Assembly (NCBI GenBank): GCA_947481575.1
Contig: CANKGV010000004.1
Span: 87,193 to 151,192, forward strand
From: Alphaproteobacteria bacterium
Lineage (GTDB): Bacteria; Pseudomonadota; Alphaproteobacteria; UBA2966; CAIVPW01
Direction of reading: 5' to 3'
DNA length: 64,000 nt
The notes beneath the pieces are model-generated. The model saw nothing but the letters and a program-made list of their open reading frames with translations. It was not told the origin of the DNA and searched no databases. Each line of letters begins with the position of its first letter. Within the stretch, counting starts at the first letter, position 1. Below, piece by piece: positions 41,070 to 51,387 of this stretch. A program made the translations under genes and the position numbers.

Positions 41070-43421
41070 GTGAATCGGGGGATGGTTGGTCGGTGGCTGC
41101 GGACGCTCGCAGTCTGCCTGTTGGTTGCGGTCGCCGGGGTCCAGGCTGCACGTCAAGTCATTGGCCAAGCCGCGCCGGGCGTTGCTGCAAACACGGTCGC
41201 CGGCATCCGGATCGAGGGCAACCAGCGCATCGAGCCGACGACGATCCTGTCGTATTTGGCTTTGTCGGTCGGTGATCCGATCGACGCGGACCGCATCAAC
41301 CGGTCGCTAACCGCGCTATTCGCCACCGGCCTTTTTGCCGACGTGAACATTGCCCGCCAGGGTAACGTGCTGGTTGTGCGGGTCGTGGAAAACCCCGTCA
41401 TCAACCGCATCGCGTTCGAGGGCAACAAGGCGGTCGACGACAAGACCCTGTCCGACGAAGTGCAGTTGCGGCCGCGCGTCGTGTTCACCCGCAGCCGCGC
41501 GCAGTCTGACGTTCAGCGCATCATCCAGATCTATCAACGCAACGGGCGGTTTGCGGTCACGGTCGAACCCAAGGTCATTGAGCTCGACCAAAATCGCGTT
41601 GATTTGGTGTTCGAGGTCAATGAGGGCCCGGTAACGGGCGTCCGCCGCATCTCGTTCATCGGCAACCACGCGTTCTCCGACGATGCCCTGCGCAGCGCGA
41701 TCCAAACCAAGGAGGCGCGCTGGTGGCGGTTCTTCTCGTCGGTGGATACCTACGACCCGGACCGCCTGTCGCAGGACCAGGAGATGCTCGGCCTGTACTA
41801 CCTTGAGCGCGGGTACGCCGACTTTCGCGTTACCTCAGCGGTGGCTCAGCTCACACCGGACGGGCAGGACTTCTTCCTGACCTTCACCGTTGAGGAAGGC
41901 GAGCGCTACAAGTACGGCCCGCTGACAGTGGTGTCCGACATTCCGGATCTTGCTGCCGCCAGCCTGACGAAGCTGATCCAAGGCAAGCCCGGCGACGTCT
42001 ACAACGCGCACCAAGTCGACAACACGGTCCTCGACCTTACCAACGAGGCGGGGCGCCAGGGCTACGCGTTCGTCGATATTCGCCCCGAGCTCACTCGCGA
42101 CCGGGATCAACGCACGGTCGCGGTCGTCTTCCACATCGCCCAGGGTCCACGCGTCTATGTGAACCGGATCAACGTGACGGGTAACGTCCGCACGGTGGAC
42201 GAAGTGATTCGGCGCGAGTTCCGCATCTCCGAAGGCGACGCGTTCAATACCGCCAAGGTCCAGCGCTCGGTGGAGCGTATTCGCGCGCTGCAGTTCTTCG
42301 ACAAGGTTGAGCTGTCGCAGCAGCCGGCGCGGCCGGGTGGGCCCGACCAACTTGGCGGGGCCCAGGCCGCCGCCACCGATCGCGTCGACCTCAACCTCAG
42401 TCTGCGCGAGCGTTCGACGGGTCAGTTGACGTTCGGGTTCGGGTACTCGACCGCCGACAAGTTCCTGACCGACATCGCCATCTCGGAAACGAACCTGTTG
42501 GGACGCGGGCAGGCGCTTTCGCTGAGCCTTACCGGCGCGGCGCGGCGCCAGGAAGCCCAGTTCTCCTTTACCCAGCCCTACTTCCTCGGCCGCAATATTT
42601 CGGCGGGGGTGGATGTCTTTGCGCGCCGCCGCGACTACCAGTCGACGTCGCACTACACCTACGCAAGCAAGGGCTTCCAGGTGCGCACCGGATTCGCCCT
42701 GAGTGAGCAATTAACGACCAGCATCCACTACACGCTGCATCGGGACACGGTCGAAGACGTTGATCCGCTGCTGGCATCCCGCCTCGTGGTGCAGCAGCAG
42801 GGAACGCGGGTTATCTCGGCGGTTGGCTACGGCCTCTTGTACGACACGCGCGACGACGTCTTGTTCCCGACCCGCGGCTACTCCCTGAAGCTCTCGCAGG
42901 AATTGGCTGGTCTGGCGGCGCCCGTTCGCTACCTGAAGACGATTGTCGGCGCGCAGATTCACTTTCCGATCCGGCCAGAGTGGGTGTTGAGCCTGTCGAC
43001 CGAGGAGGGCCACGTGACTGGCCTGAAGAAGCCGCTGACAGTGGCCGACCGGTTCCTGCTTGGCGGTGATGCGTTCCGCGGGTTCCGCGGGTCGGGAGTG
43101 AGCCCGCGCGACCGCGTCACTGGCGACGCCCTGGGCGGCACCCTCTACACCATCAACTCGATCGAGTTGGCGTTCCCCTTGGCGCTGCCGTCCGATCTCG
43201 GCGTGCGCGGCAGTGTGTTCACCGACGCGGGCACCGTAACGCGCACCAACTTGGGCGACTCCAACGTACTGGACGCCAGCACACTGCGTGTGGCGGCTGG
43301 GTTCGGCGTGTCCTGGCGCTCCCCGCTCGGTCTATTGCGCTTTGACTTTGCATGGCCGCTGGTGAAAGAGGACTTCGACAAGACCCAGCGCTTCCAGTTC
43401 AATTTCGGCACCCGTTTCTGA
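41070..43421 (+). CDS. bamA: Outer membrane protein assembly factor BamA
   Basis: BamA is the Omp85-family core of the beta-barrel assembly machine. The product of about 783 residues has a signal peptide (VGRWLRTLAVCLLVAVAGVQA), five POTRA repeats beginning at VAGIRIEGNQRIEPTTILSY, and a C-terminal 16-strand barrel with the conserved FLLGGDAFRGFRGSG (the loop 6 region) and a terminal phenylalanine. A GTG at 41070 with an AGGG site eight bases upstream and an ATG at 41082 are both plausible starts. Confidence 0.96.
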   Translation: MNRGMVGRWLRTLAVCLLVAVAGVQAARQVIGQAAPGVAANTVAGIRIEGNQRIEPTTILSYLALSVGDPIDADRINRSLTALFATGLFADVNIARQGNVLVVRVVENPVINRIAFEGNKAVDDKTLSDEVQLRPRVVFTRSRAQSDVQRIIQIYQRNGRFAVTVEPKVIELDQNRVDLVFEVNEGPVTGVRRISFIGNHAFSDDALRSAIQTKEARWWRFFSSVDTYDPDRLSQDQEMLGLYYLERGYADFRVTSAVAQLTPDGQDFFLTFTVEEGERYKYGPLTVVSDIPDLAAASLTKLIQGKPGDVYNAHQVDNTVLDLTNEAGRQGYAFVDIRPELTRDRDQRTVAVVFHIAQGPRVYVNRINVTGNVRTVDEVIRREFRISEGDAFNTAKVQRSVERIRALQFFDKVELSQQPARPGGPDQLGGAQAAATDRVDLNLSLRERSTGQLTFGFGYSTADKFLTDIAISETNLLGRGQALSLSLTGAARRQEAQFSFTQPYFLGRNISAGVDVFARRRDYQSTSHYTYASKGFQVRTGFALSEQLTTSIHYTLHRDTVEDVDPLLASRLVVQQQGTRVISAVGYGLLYDTRDDVLFPTRGYSLKLSQELAGLAAPVRYLKTIVGAQIHFPIRPEWVLSLSTEEGHVTGLKKPLTVADRFLLGGDAFRGFRGSGVSPRDRVTGDALGGTLYTINSIELAFPLALPSDLGVRGSVFTDAGTVTRTNLGDSNVLDASTLRVAAGFGVSWRSPLGLLRFDFAWPLVKEDFDKTQRFQFNFGTRF

Positions 43422-43425
43422 GGCT

Positions 43426-44139
43426 ATGAGAATGACCACGTTGCAACGTATTTTGGCCATGGCCGTGCTGTTGATCGCTGTCCCCAATTTGGCGCTGGCG
43501 CAGGCAGCCGTGCCAAAGGCCACCACCCCCGCGGCCCCTGCTGCGCCGGCTGGCGTGCCGAAGGCGGCGCCGGCCGCGCCAGCGGCCACTCCGGCACCTG
43601 CGGCGGCTGCGGGCAATACCAAGGGCGGCCCCCCCCCAGCGCTGCCGCCAGCAACCAAGTTGCCGACGCCCGTGATCGGCGTGGTCGATTCGACCTACGT
43701 GCTGTCGAATGCGGCCGCGACCAAGGCGGTCAACGCCCAACTGCAGTCGATCAGCGCAGTCTTTTCGCAGGAGATCGCCAAGTTGGAAGACGACCTGCGC
43801 AACCGCGACCAAGAACTTACGCGCCAACAGGCGATCATGGCGCCGGATGCGTATAAGGCGCGCCGCGCCGAGTTTGATGCGGCTCTCGACAACGCGCAGA
43901 AGCTGGTCGAGCAGCGCAATGGGCAGTTGGACAAGGCGTACAACGACGCCATGGGCAAAGTGCACGATGAGATGATCAAAGTGCTCGCGGAAATCTCGCA
44001 GCAGCGCGGCGTCAACCTTGTGCTGGAGCAGACCACGGTCGTGTTCAACGCGCCGGCGCTCGACTTGTCGCGCGACGTGATCAACGGCCTCGATATTCGG
44101 CTCCCGAAGGTCGACGTGCCGAACCCGCCCGCTCCGTAG
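43426..44139 (+). CDS. skp: OmpH/Skp-family periplasmic chaperone
   Basis: Skp-type chaperones hold unfolded outer-membrane proteins in the periplasm. The 237-residue product has a signal peptide (1-25), then an Ala/Pro-rich stretch of about 50 residues, then the OmpH domain starting at VIGVVDSTYVLSNAAATKAV with the long helical tentacles (about 100-190) and the closing strand VNLVLEQTTVVF. The Ala/Pro segment is unusual in length. It lies between bamA and lpxD, its normal position. Confidence 0.9.
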   Translation: MRMTTLQRILAMAVLLIAVPNLALAQAAVPKATTPAAPAAPAGVPKAAPAAPAATPAPAAAAGNTKGGPPPALPPATKLPTPVIGVVDSTYVLSNAAATKAVNAQLQSISAVFSQEIAKLEDDLRNRDQELTRQQAIMAPDAYKARRAEFDAALDNAQKLVEQRNGQLDKAYNDAMGKVHDEMIKVLAEISQQRGVNLVLEQTTVVFNAPALDLSRDVINGLDIRLPKVDVPNPPAP

Positions 44140-45201
44140 ATGGCGGATCCCCGGTTCTTCCTTACCCGGGGCCCGTTCACCGCTGCGGAGATCGCCGACC
44201 GCTGCGGCGCCGAAGTCGTTGGCGACGGGGCTCGTCCCCTTACCGGTGTTGCTCCGCTGGAGGCCGCCGGGCCGGGGGACATCGCGTACTTCGACCGGCC
44301 AAGGTATCGCGATGCTCTTGGTGCTTCCCGGGCCGGTGCGATTGCCGTGCATCCCCGCAACCGCGCCGCCGCTCCGGCCGGCGCGGTGCTCTTGATCAGC
44401 GAGTCGCCGTACCGCGTTTTTGCGACCGCTGGTGCGATGTTCCACCCGCCGGTGGCGCCGACGCCGGGCATTTCTCCGGCGGCACACATAGCTCCGACGG
44501 CGCGGCTCGGGGCAGGGTGCGCAGTTGCGCCCGGCGCAGTGATCGAAGACCGTGCCGAACTTGGCGCGCGGTGCTCCGTGGCCGCCAACGCGGTGATCGG
44601 CGCCGGTGTGGTCGTTGGCGACGACACGCGCATCGGCGCGGGGGCAACGCTCAGCCACTGCCACGTCGGGGCCCGCGTAAGCATCTACCCGGGCGCGCGC
44701 ATCGGCCAAGAAGGATTCGGCTTTGTCCCGGACCCGAAGGGCTTCATCAAAATTCCGCAAGTGGGCTGTGTACTGATCGAGGACGACGTGGAGATCGGCG
44801 CCAATACCACCGTGGATCGCGGCTCGGGCCACGACACGGTCATCGGTGCCGGCACTTGGATCGACAACCTGTGCCACGTTGGCCACAACGTACGGATCGG
44901 GCGGCGCTGCATCATGGCGGGGCTATCCGGGATTTCAGGCAGCACTGTTCTCGGCGACTACGTTGTGCTGGGCGGCAAGGTTGGCGTGGCAGGTCACCTG
45001 ACCATCGGGTCCCGGGCACGCGTGGCCGGGGGTAGCGGCGTAATTCGCGATGTTCCGCAGGGGGCTACCGTCGGCGGCTATCCCGCGGTACCCATTCGCA
45101 CCTGGCATCGCCAGACGGCGACCCTGGCCCGCGCGGCACAGACCGCAGGGCTTGGGGACGCGCTTACTGCCGGAGTAGGGTTGCCCACGGAGGACCAATG
45201 A
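44140..45201 (+). CDS. lpxD: UDP-3-O-acylglucosamine N-acyltransferase
   Basis: LpxD adds the second acyl chain in lipid A synthesis. The 353-residue product has an N-terminal uridine-binding domain and a left-handed beta-helix made of hexapeptide repeats (for example [19 protein letters not shown]), with the catalytic-region His in [12 protein letters not shown] and a C-terminal helix. It starts at the base after the skp stop and overlaps fabZ by four bases. Confidence 0.96.
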   Translation: MADPRFFLTRGPFTAAEIADRCGAEVVGDGARPLTGVAPLEAAGPGDIAYFDRPRYRDALGASRAGAIAVHPRNRAAAPAGAVLLISESPYRVFATAGAMFHPPVAPTPGISPAAHIAPTARLGAGCAVAPGAVIEDRAELGARCSVAANAVIGAGVVVGDDTRIGAGATLSHCHVGARVSIYPGARIGQEGFGFVPDPKGFIKIPQVGCVLIEDDVEIGANTTVDRGSGHDTVIGAGTWIDNLCHVGHNVRIGRRCIMAGLSGISGSTVLGDYVVLGGKVGVAGHLTIGSRARVAGGSGVIRDVPQGATVGGYPAVPIRTWHRQTATLARAAQTAGLGDALTAGVGLPTEDQ

Positions 45202-45686
45202 CCGAAGTCGCAACGAAAGCGGACGCCCCCACCGGAGCCGAGGTCGGCCCCATCGACATTCTGCGGATCATGCGGGCATTGCCGCACCGCTACCCGATGC
45301 TGATGGTGGACCGGGTCGTGGAGATGGTCGCCAACGACCACGCCGTCGGCATCAAGAACGTCACCATCAACGAGCCTCATTTCACCGGGCACTTTCCGAC
45401 GAGGCCGATCATGCCGGGCGTGATGATCATCGAATCGATGGCGCAGACCGCTGCGGTTCTGGTGGTCTATTCGACCGCGGGGATGAACCCGGAAGGCAAG
45501 CTCGTGTACTTCATGTCGATCGACAATGCGCGGTTCCGCAAGCCCGTAGTCCCGGGCGATACCATGCGGGTGCAGGTCACCAAGGTGCACAGCCGCGGCA
45601 ACGTTTGGCGCTTCGAGGGTAAGTGCACGGTCGACGGCAAGGCCGTAGCCGAGGCAACGTTCAGCGCCATGGTGATCGACGAGTGA
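45198..45686 (+). CDS. fabZ: 3-hydroxyacyl-ACP dehydratase FabZ
   Basis: FabZ dehydrates 3-hydroxyacyl-ACP in fatty-acid elongation and competes with LpxA/LpxD for substrate. The 162-residue hot-dog-fold product has the catalytic His65 and Glu79 in [20 protein letters not shown]. It is embedded in the lipid A gene cluster as in most Gram-negatives; both ends overlap neighbours by four bases. Confidence 0.97.
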   Translation: MTEVATKADAPTGAEVGPIDILRIMRALPHRYPMLMVDRVVEMVANDHAVGIKNVTINEPHFTGHFPTRPIMPGVMIIESMAQTAAVLVVYSTAGMNPEGKLVYFMSIDNARFRKPVVPGDTMRVQVTKVHSRGNVWRFEGKCTVDGKAVAEATFSAMVIDE

Positions 45687-46504
45687 CCGCCGCAGTCGGT
45701 GTGACGAGCGATATCCACTCGACCGCCGTCGTTGAGCGCGGCGCGAAGATCGGCGCCGGCGCGAAGATCGGCGCGTTCTGCTGGATTGGGCCCGACGTCA
45801 CCTTGGGCGATGGCGCAGTGCTGCATTCGCACGTGGTGATCGCCGGCCGCACACGCATCGGCGACGGCGTCCGAATTTTCCCGTTTGCGTCCGTCGGTCA
45901 TGCGCCGCAGGACATGAAGTATGCCGGAGAGCCGTCAGAACTAGTGATTGGCGCACGCTGCACGATTCGCGAGCACGTGACGATGAATCCCGGCACCGCC
46001 GGCGGCGGCATGATCACCAAGGTTGGCAGTGACTGCCTGATTATGGCCGGGGCCCACGTGGCCCACGACTGCACCGTCGGCGACCGGGTCATCCTGGTCA
46101 ACCAAGCGACGCTGGCCGGCCACGTGACGGTCGGCGACCACGCGATCGTCGGCGGGCTGTCGGCGGTTCACCAATTCGTGCGGATCGGGCGCCACGCCAT
46201 GATCGGCGGGATGTCGGCGGTGGAATCCGACGTGATCCCGTTCGGCATGGTGATGGGGGAGCGCGCATTTCTTGCCGGGTTGAACTTGGTCGGTCTCAAG
46301 CGCCGCGATATCCCGCGCGATGATGTGCACGAGCTGCAAAAGGCCTACCGGTTGCTGTTCGCGCAGGAAGGCACGTTCCAGGAACGCGTCGACGACGTGA
46401 AGGAAGAGTTCGGCAAGAACGCCCTCGTCAACGAAGTGGTGGAGTTCGTGCGAACCCCAACGACGCGCGCGCTGTGCCAACCGCGTACCAGCCGTGGCGG
46501 CTGA
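45683..46504 (+). CDS. lpxA: UDP-N-acetylglucosamine acyltransferase
   Basis: LpxA makes the first committed lipid A intermediate. The 273-residue product is a left-handed beta-helix protein with the catalytic-His motif GAHVAHDCTVGDRVIL, HQFVRIGRHAMIGGMSAV and a helical C-terminal domain starting GLNLVGLKRR. The GTG at 45683 overlaps the fabZ stop (GTGA) and begins close to the first repeat; a GTG at 45701 would also be possible. Confidence 0.96.
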   Translation: MTAAVGVTSDIHSTAVVERGAKIGAGAKIGAFCWIGPDVTLGDGAVLHSHVVIAGRTRIGDGVRIFPFASVGHAPQDMKYAGEPSELVIGARCTIREHVTMNPGTAGGGMITKVGSDCLIMAGAHVAHDCTVGDRVILVNQATLAGHVTVGDHAIVGGLSAVHQFVRIGRHAMIGGMSAVESDVIPFGMVMGERAFLAGLNLVGLKRRDIPRDDVHELQKAYRLLFAQEGTFQERVDDVKEEFGKNALVNEVVEFVRTPTTRALCQPRTSRGG

Positions 46505-47333
46505 GGAGTCGCCCGCGCCCCTCGGAATTCTCGCAGGGGGTGGCGAATTGCCGTTCCTCTTGGTGCAGGCGTCGCGCGCTTCCGGCCGCGAGCCGTTTGT
46601 GATCGCCTTCAATGGCTTTACCGAGCAGCGTGTGGTCGCGGGCACCCGGCATGCTTGGGTGGATCTCGCCAAGGTCGGACAGACCATGCGGCACCTGCAC
46701 GAGGCGGGGTGTCAGGCAGTTGTGTTTGCCGGCGGCATGCGACGGCCATCCCTGTCGTCCCTGATCCCAGACCTCCGCGGTGCGGCAGTGCTCGCAAAGA
46801 TCGCCCGGGCCGGCGGCGACGACGCGGTACTGCGGGTACTCGTGGCGGAGATGGAAGCCGAGGGTTTCCGGGTGCTGGGTGCCGACGATATCCTCGGTGA
46901 TCTGATCGCCCGCGCTGGCTCGATGGGGGCGCACGCACCGGCGCTGGACACTTGGTCCGATATCCGCCGCGGCGCAGCGGTGGTGCGGGCGTTGGGGGCT
47001 GTCGACGTAGGGCAGGCCGCCGTGGTGCAGCAGGGCATTGTCCTTGGAGTCGAAGCGGCGGAGGGCACGGATGCACTGTTGGCGCGGTGCGGCGCCTTGC
47101 GGCGCGAGGGGCGCGGCGGAGTCTTGGTCAAGCTCAAGAAACCGGGCCAGGAGCGCCGGACCGATCTGCCGATGATCGGGGCGGCGACCGTCATCAACGC
47201 CGCCGCCGCGGGACTGGTGGGTGTTGCGGTCGAGGCGGGTGAGGCCCTGGTCATGGGCCGCGCACAGGTGGCGGCCGAGGCCGACACGCGGGGCCTGTTC
47301 GTCTACGGCCTGACCGCCGCCGAACTCGCCTAG
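46494..47333 (+). CDS. lpxI: UDP-2,3-diacylglucosamine pyrophosphatase LpxI
   Basis: LpxI hydrolyses UDP-2,3-diacylglucosamine to lipid X, the step done by LpxH in gamma- and betaproteobacteria by different chemistry. The 279-residue product has the DUF1009/LpxI hallmarks LGILAGGGELPFLLVQA, VVFAGGMRRPSL and PMIGAATVINAAAAGL. Use of LpxI at this place between lpxA and lpxB is an alphaproteobacterial trait. The GTG at 46494 overlaps the lpxA end by 11 bases. Confidence 0.95.
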   Translation: MAAEESPAPLGILAGGGELPFLLVQASRASGREPFVIAFNGFTEQRVVAGTRHAWVDLAKVGQTMRHLHEAGCQAVVFAGGMRRPSLSSLIPDLRGAAVLAKIARAGGDDAVLRVLVAEMEAEGFRVLGADDILGDLIARAGSMGAHAPALDTWSDIRRGAAVVRALGAVDVGQAAVVQQGIVLGVEAAEGTDALLARCGALRREGRGGVLVKLKKPGQERRTDLPMIGAATVINAAAAGLVGVAVEAGEALVMGRAQVAAEADTRGLFVYGLTAAELA

Positions 47334-47350
47334 CCGCCGCGGGGCCTCGC

Positions 47351-48511
47351 ATGCCCACACCGACTCATGCGCCGCACCTCATGCTGGTGGCGGGCGAGTC
47401 CTCGGGCGACGCGCTGGGTGCGCCACTGATCGCCGCGCTGCGCGAGGCTACCGGCGGCGCGGTGCGGTTCAGCGGAATTGGCGGACCGGAGATGATGGCG
47501 GCGGGCCTCGCCCCCCTGTTCCCGATGGCCGACCTCAGCGTGATGGGTCTGGCCGAAGTCGTGCCGCGCATTCCGTTGCTGCGCCGCCGGTTGCGTGAAG
47601 CCGAGGCCCATGCGCTGGCAACCAAGCCGGACGCGCTGGTGACGATCGACTCGCCGGGGTTTGCGTTCCGCCTCGCCCGGCGCTTGCACGGGCGCGGGCC
47701 CAAGCTGATCCACTACGTGGCGCCGCAGGTTTGGGTGTGGCGGCCGGGGCGCGCAGCGAAGGTCGCGGAGTTTCTCGACCACATTCTTGCGCTGTTGCCG
47801 TTCGAGCCGCCGCTATTCGAGGCGGTGGGCCTGCCCTGCACGTTCGTTGGACACCCGGTAGTGGCATCCGGGGCACGATCCGGAGATGGACCCGAATTCC
47901 GCGCACGGCACGGAATTGCGCCGGACGCCGTGGTCCTGTGCGTGTTGCCCGGCAGCCGCCACAGCGAGACCTCGCGTTTGCTCGCGCCGTTCGGTGGTGC
48001 GATCGGGATGCTTGCGCAACGCAGCACGGGACTTCGGGTGGTGATCCCGGCGGTGCCACATCTGCGGGCCGAAATCGCCGCTGCCGCCGCGGATTGGCCT
48101 GGGCGCCCGGTGCTGGTGGACGGTGTGACCGACAAGTACGGCGCCATGGCGGCCGCCGACGCCGGGTTGGCCGCGTCCGGCACGGTATCGCTGGAACTAT
48201 GCCTTGCGGGGCTGCCGCACGTGATCGCCTACCGCATGAGTCCGCTGACCTGGGCCATTGCCCGGCGGGTGGTGCGGACACCCTACGTGAACCTGGTGAA
48301 CGTTATTGCCGGGCGCGAGGTGGTGCCGGAAATCCTGCAGGGTGCATGCACCCCGGAACGGTTGGCGGGCGAGGTCAGCAAGTTGCTAGACGACCCGGTG
48401 GCGCGCGCGTCCCAGCGCGCGATGACTGCCGCGGTGATTGCGGCCCTGACGCCGCCAAGGGGATCACCCTCGGCCGCGGCAGCCGCAGCGGTGCTGAAGG
48501 TCGTCGGCTAA
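47351..48511 (+). CDS. lpxB: Lipid-A-disaccharide synthase
   Basis: LpxB condenses lipid X with UDP-diacylglucosamine to form the disaccharide of lipid A. The 386-residue glycosyltransferase (family GT19) shows [17 protein letters not shown] at the N terminus, [13 protein letters not shown] in the middle and [20 protein letters not shown] in the nucleotide-binding half. It closes the cluster; its stop overlaps the convergent gltA stop by three bases (48509-48510 shared). Confidence 0.97.
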   Translation: MPTPTHAPHLMLVAGESSGDALGAPLIAALREATGGAVRFSGIGGPEMMAAGLAPLFPMADLSVMGLAEVVPRIPLLRRRLREAEAHALATKPDALVTIDSPGFAFRLARRLHGRGPKLIHYVAPQVWVWRPGRAAKVAEFLDHILALLPFEPPLFEAVGLPCTFVGHPVVASGARSGDGPEFRARHGIAPDAVVLCVLPGSRHSETSRLLAPFGGAIGMLAQRSTGLRVVIPAVPHLRAEIAAAAADWPGRPVLVDGVTDKYGAMAAADAGLAASGTVSLELCLAGLPHVIAYRMSPLTWAIARRVVRTPYVNLVNVIAGREVVPEILQGACTPERLAGEVSKLLDDPVARASQRAMTAAVIAALTPPRGSPSAAAAAAVLKVVG

Positions 48512-49845
48512 CGCCGTGCGAGCGGCACGTACGGGCGCTTCGGCGAACCGGTATACAGCTGGCGCGGACGGCCGATCTTCTGTGACGGGTCCGAGATCAT
48601 CTCCACCCACTGGGCGCACCAGCCTACCGTGCGTGCCACGGCGAAGATCACCGTGAACAGGCTGGGTGGGAAGCCCATGGCCCGCAGGATGATGCCCGAA
48701 TAGAAGTCAACGTTCGGGTACAGACGGCGCTCGACGAAGTACGGGTCTTCCAGCGCGATGCGCTCCAACTCCAGCGCCAGTTCCAGCAGCGGCTCATGCT
48801 CGATACCGAGCTCGTGCAGCACGTCGTGGGCGTGGCGGCGCAGCACTGCCGCGCGCGGGTCGAAGTTCTTGTACACGCGGTGGCCGAAGCCCATCAGGCG
48901 GAACGGGTCGTCCTTGTCCTTGGCGCGCTTGATGAACTCAGGGATGCGGCTCTTGTCGCCGATCTCCTTGAGCATGTTGATGACCGCCTCGTTGGCGCCG
49001 CCGTGGGCCGGACCCCACAGGCAGGCGATACCGGCGGCGATGCAGGCAAACGGGTTCGCGCCCGACGAGCCGGCGAGCCGCACCGTGGACGTGGACGCGT
49101 TCTGCTCGTGATCGGCGTGCAGAATGAAGATGTCGTCGATGGCGCGCGCGAGCAGCGGGTTGACGCGGTATTCCTCGGCCGGCACCGAGAACATCATGTG
49201 CAGAAAGTTCTCGGCAAACGTGAGGTCGTTGCGCGGGTACACGAACGGCTGGCCGATCGAATACTTGTAGGCCATCGCCGCAATGGTCGGCACCTTGGCA
49301 ATGATGCGGTGGGCCGCGCCGATGCGCTGCTCGGGGTCCTGGCCGTGGGTCTCGTCGCTGTAGAACGCGCTCATCGCGCCGACCACGCCGACCATCACCG
49401 CCATCGGGTGCGCATCGCGCCGGAAGCCCTGGTACAGCCGCGCCAGCTGCTCGTGCAGCATGGTGTGGCGGGTGATCTTGGTGGTGAAGTCGGACAGCTC
49501 GGCGGGCTTCGGCAGTTCGCCGTTGAGCAGCAGGTAGGCGACCTCCAAGAACGTGCTCTTCTCAGCCAGTTCCTCGATCGGGTAGCCGCGGTACAGCAGG
49601 ATGCCCTGCTCGCCATCGATGTACGTGATCTTCGACTCGCAGCTTGCCGTCGACATGAATGCCGGGTCGTAGGTGAACATCCCGGTGTCGGTGTAGAGCT
49701 TGCGGATGTCGATGACGCTCGGGCCCAACGTCCCGTGATGCAGCGGCAGGTCGAACGCCTTGCCGCTGGCGCTGTCCTTCACGGTCACGGTATCAGGGGA
49801 CGGCTCCGCCTTGGCCTTCGCCTTGGCTGCTGCGTCTGCGCTCAT
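48508..49845 (-). CDS. gltA: Citrate synthase
   Basis: GltA condenses acetyl-CoA with oxaloacetate, the entry step of the TCA cycle. The 445-residue product is of the hexameric Gram-negative type, with [20 protein letters not shown], the active-site motifs [26 protein letters not shown] and [14 protein letters not shown]. An N-terminal leader of about 20 Ala/Lys-rich residues precedes the domain. The gltX-gltA order is typical of the class. Confidence 0.97.
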   Translation of the reverse strand: MSADAAAKAKAKAEPSPDTVTVKDSASGKAFDLPLHHGTLGPSVIDIRKLYTDTGMFTYDPAFMSTASCESKITYIDGEQGILLYRGYPIEELAEKSTFLEVAYLLLNGELPKPAELSDFTTKITRHTMLHEQLARLYQGFRRDAHPMAVMVGVVGAMSAFYSDETHGQDPEQRIGAAHRIIAKVPTIAAMAYKYSIGQPFVYPRNDLTFAENFLHMMFSVPAEEYRVNPLLARAIDDIFILHADHEQNASTSTVRLAGSSGANPFACIAAGIACLWGPAHGGANEAVINMLKEIGDKSRIPEFIKRAKDKDDPFRLMGFGHRVYKNFDPRAAVLRRHAHDVLHELGIEHEPLLELALELERIALEDPYFVERRLYPNVDFYSGIILRAMGFPPSLFTVIFAVARTVGWCAQWVEMISDPSQKIGRPRQLYTGSPKRPYVPLARR

Positions 49846-49896
49846 CGGAATCCCTTTACAACGGCCCTCGCTACGTCGAGGCGCCGCAAGGCTTAC

Positions 49897-49924
49897 AGTA
49901 TAGGAGTTTTCCGGCGGACCGGAA
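49897..49924 (-). promoter_or_regulatory. Possible promoter of gltA
   Basis: On the minus strand TATACT (49897-49902) lies 16 bases after TTCCGG (49919-49924), about 50 bases before the gltA ATG. A small hairpin CCTCG/CGAGG falls in the leader. The -10 is good and the -35 weak. Confidence 0.45.
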
Positions 49925-49934
49925 GCGGGCGGTG

Positions 49935-51323
49935 TTAGCGCGCCACGTCCGTGATGCGCCCGAGAGCATCATCGCGCCCCAATACCGCCATCACGTCGAA
50001 CACGCCCGGCGAGGTCGCCTTGCCTGTGAGCGCGGCGCGGATCGGCTGCGCCACATCGCCCAGCTTGCGGCCTTCCGCCTCGCCAAAGGCGCGCACCGCG
50101 GCCTCGATTCCGGCCACCTTCCAGTCGCCGACCGTAGTCAGAATCGGCAGGAGCCGCCCCAGCATGGCGCGCGCCTCCGCGCCCAGCAGCGCCTCGGCCT
50201 TGGGATCGAGGGACAGGGGCCGCGCCGCAGTCAGGAACCGGGCGTTGTCGGCCAGTTCGTTCAGGTCCTTGGCGCGCTTCTTCAATTCCGGCATGAGCGT
50301 CTTCAGCCGCGCCGCCTGGTCAGGCGTGAGCGCCGGGTCGAAGTTTGGCGCGATCAGGTTGGCTAGCCGGTCGTCATCGGCCTGCTGCAGATACACGCCG
50401 TTGAGATTGCGCAATTTGTCGAAATCGAAGCGTGCCGCCGAACGGCCGATCCCCGGCAGGTCGAACCACTCGATCGCCTGCTCGGTCGAGAAGATCTCGG
50501 CATCGCCGTGAGACCAACCCAAGCGCGCCAAGTAGTTGCGCATCGCTTCCGGCAGGTACCCCATCTTGGCGTATTCCTGCACACCTAGCGCGCCGTGGCG
50601 TTTCGACAGTTTGGCGCCGTCGGGCCCGTGGATCAGCGGAATGTGGGCATACACCGGCACTGCCCAGTTCATCGCCCGGAACAACTGGACCTGGCGGGCA
50701 GCGTTGGTGAGGTGATCGACGCCGCGGATCACGTGGGTGATGCCCATGTCGTGGTCGTCCACCACCACCGCCATCATGTAGGTTGGGGTGCCGTCTGAAC
50801 GCAGCAGCACCATGTCGTCGAGCTGGTCGGCGGCGATCCGTACTTCGCCCTGGACCTGGTCGTCGATGATCGTCTCGCCGGTGCGCGGCGCTTTCAGCCG
50901 CACTGCCGGCTTTACGCCCGGCGGCGCCTCTTTGGGATCGCGGTCGCGCCAGCGCCCGTCGTAGCGCGGTGGACGGCCTTCCTTCATCGCGAGTTCGCGC
51001 ATCGCGGTGAGCTCGTCCGGCGTGCAGTAGCAGTGATAGGCGTTGCCGCTGGCCAACAACTGCTCGGCCACCTCGCGGTGGCGCGGCGCGCGCTGCGATT
51101 GCAGCACGGCATCGCCTTCCCAATCTAGGCCGAGCCACTTCAGCCCGTCATAGATGGCCTCAACCGCGCCCTTCGATGACCGTTCCTGATCGGTGTCTTC
51201 GATGCGCAGCAGGAACCGGCCGCCGACATGCTTGGTGTACAGCCAGTTGAACAGCGCCGTGCGGGCGCCGCCGATGTGGAGGTAGCCGGTCGGCGAGGGG
51301 GCAAAGCGGGTGACGATGGTCAT
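49935..51323 (-). CDS. gltX: Glutamyl-tRNA synthetase
   Basis: GluRS charges tRNA-Glu (and often tRNA-Gln in this class). The 462-residue class I enzyme has [20 protein letters not shown] (HIGH motif) and KLSKRHGA (KMSKS motif), followed by the anticodon-binding helical cage. The ATG at 51323 follows AGAGG at six bases; a GTG at 51341 would add six residues. Alphaproteobacteria often carry a second GluRS elsewhere. Confidence 0.97.
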   Translation of the reverse strand: MTIVTRFAPSPTGYLHIGGARTALFNWLYTKHVGGRFLLRIEDTDQERSSKGAVEAIYDGLKWLGLDWEGDAVLQSQRAPRHREVAEQLLASGNAYHCYCTPDELTAMRELAMKEGRPPRYDGRWRDRDPKEAPPGVKPAVRLKAPRTGETIIDDQVQGEVRIAADQLDDMVLLRSDGTPTYMMAVVVDDHDMGITHVIRGVDHLTNAARQVQLFRAMNWAVPVYAHIPLIHGPDGAKLSKRHGALGVQEYAKMGYLPEAMRNYLARLGWSHGDAEIFSTEQAIEWFDLPGIGRSAARFDFDKLRNLNGVYLQQADDDRLANLIAPNFDPALTPDQAARLKTLMPELKKRAKDLNELADNARFLTAARPLSLDPKAEALLGAEARAMLGRLLPILTTVGDWKVAGIEAAVRAFGEAEGRKLGDVAQPIRAALTGKATSPGVFDVMAVLGRDDALGRITDVAR

Positions 51324-51387
51324 GGGGCGCCTCTGTATCACCGGGAGCCGATTCGCACCACTCAGCGCGTGCTGATCGGCGCCAAAC

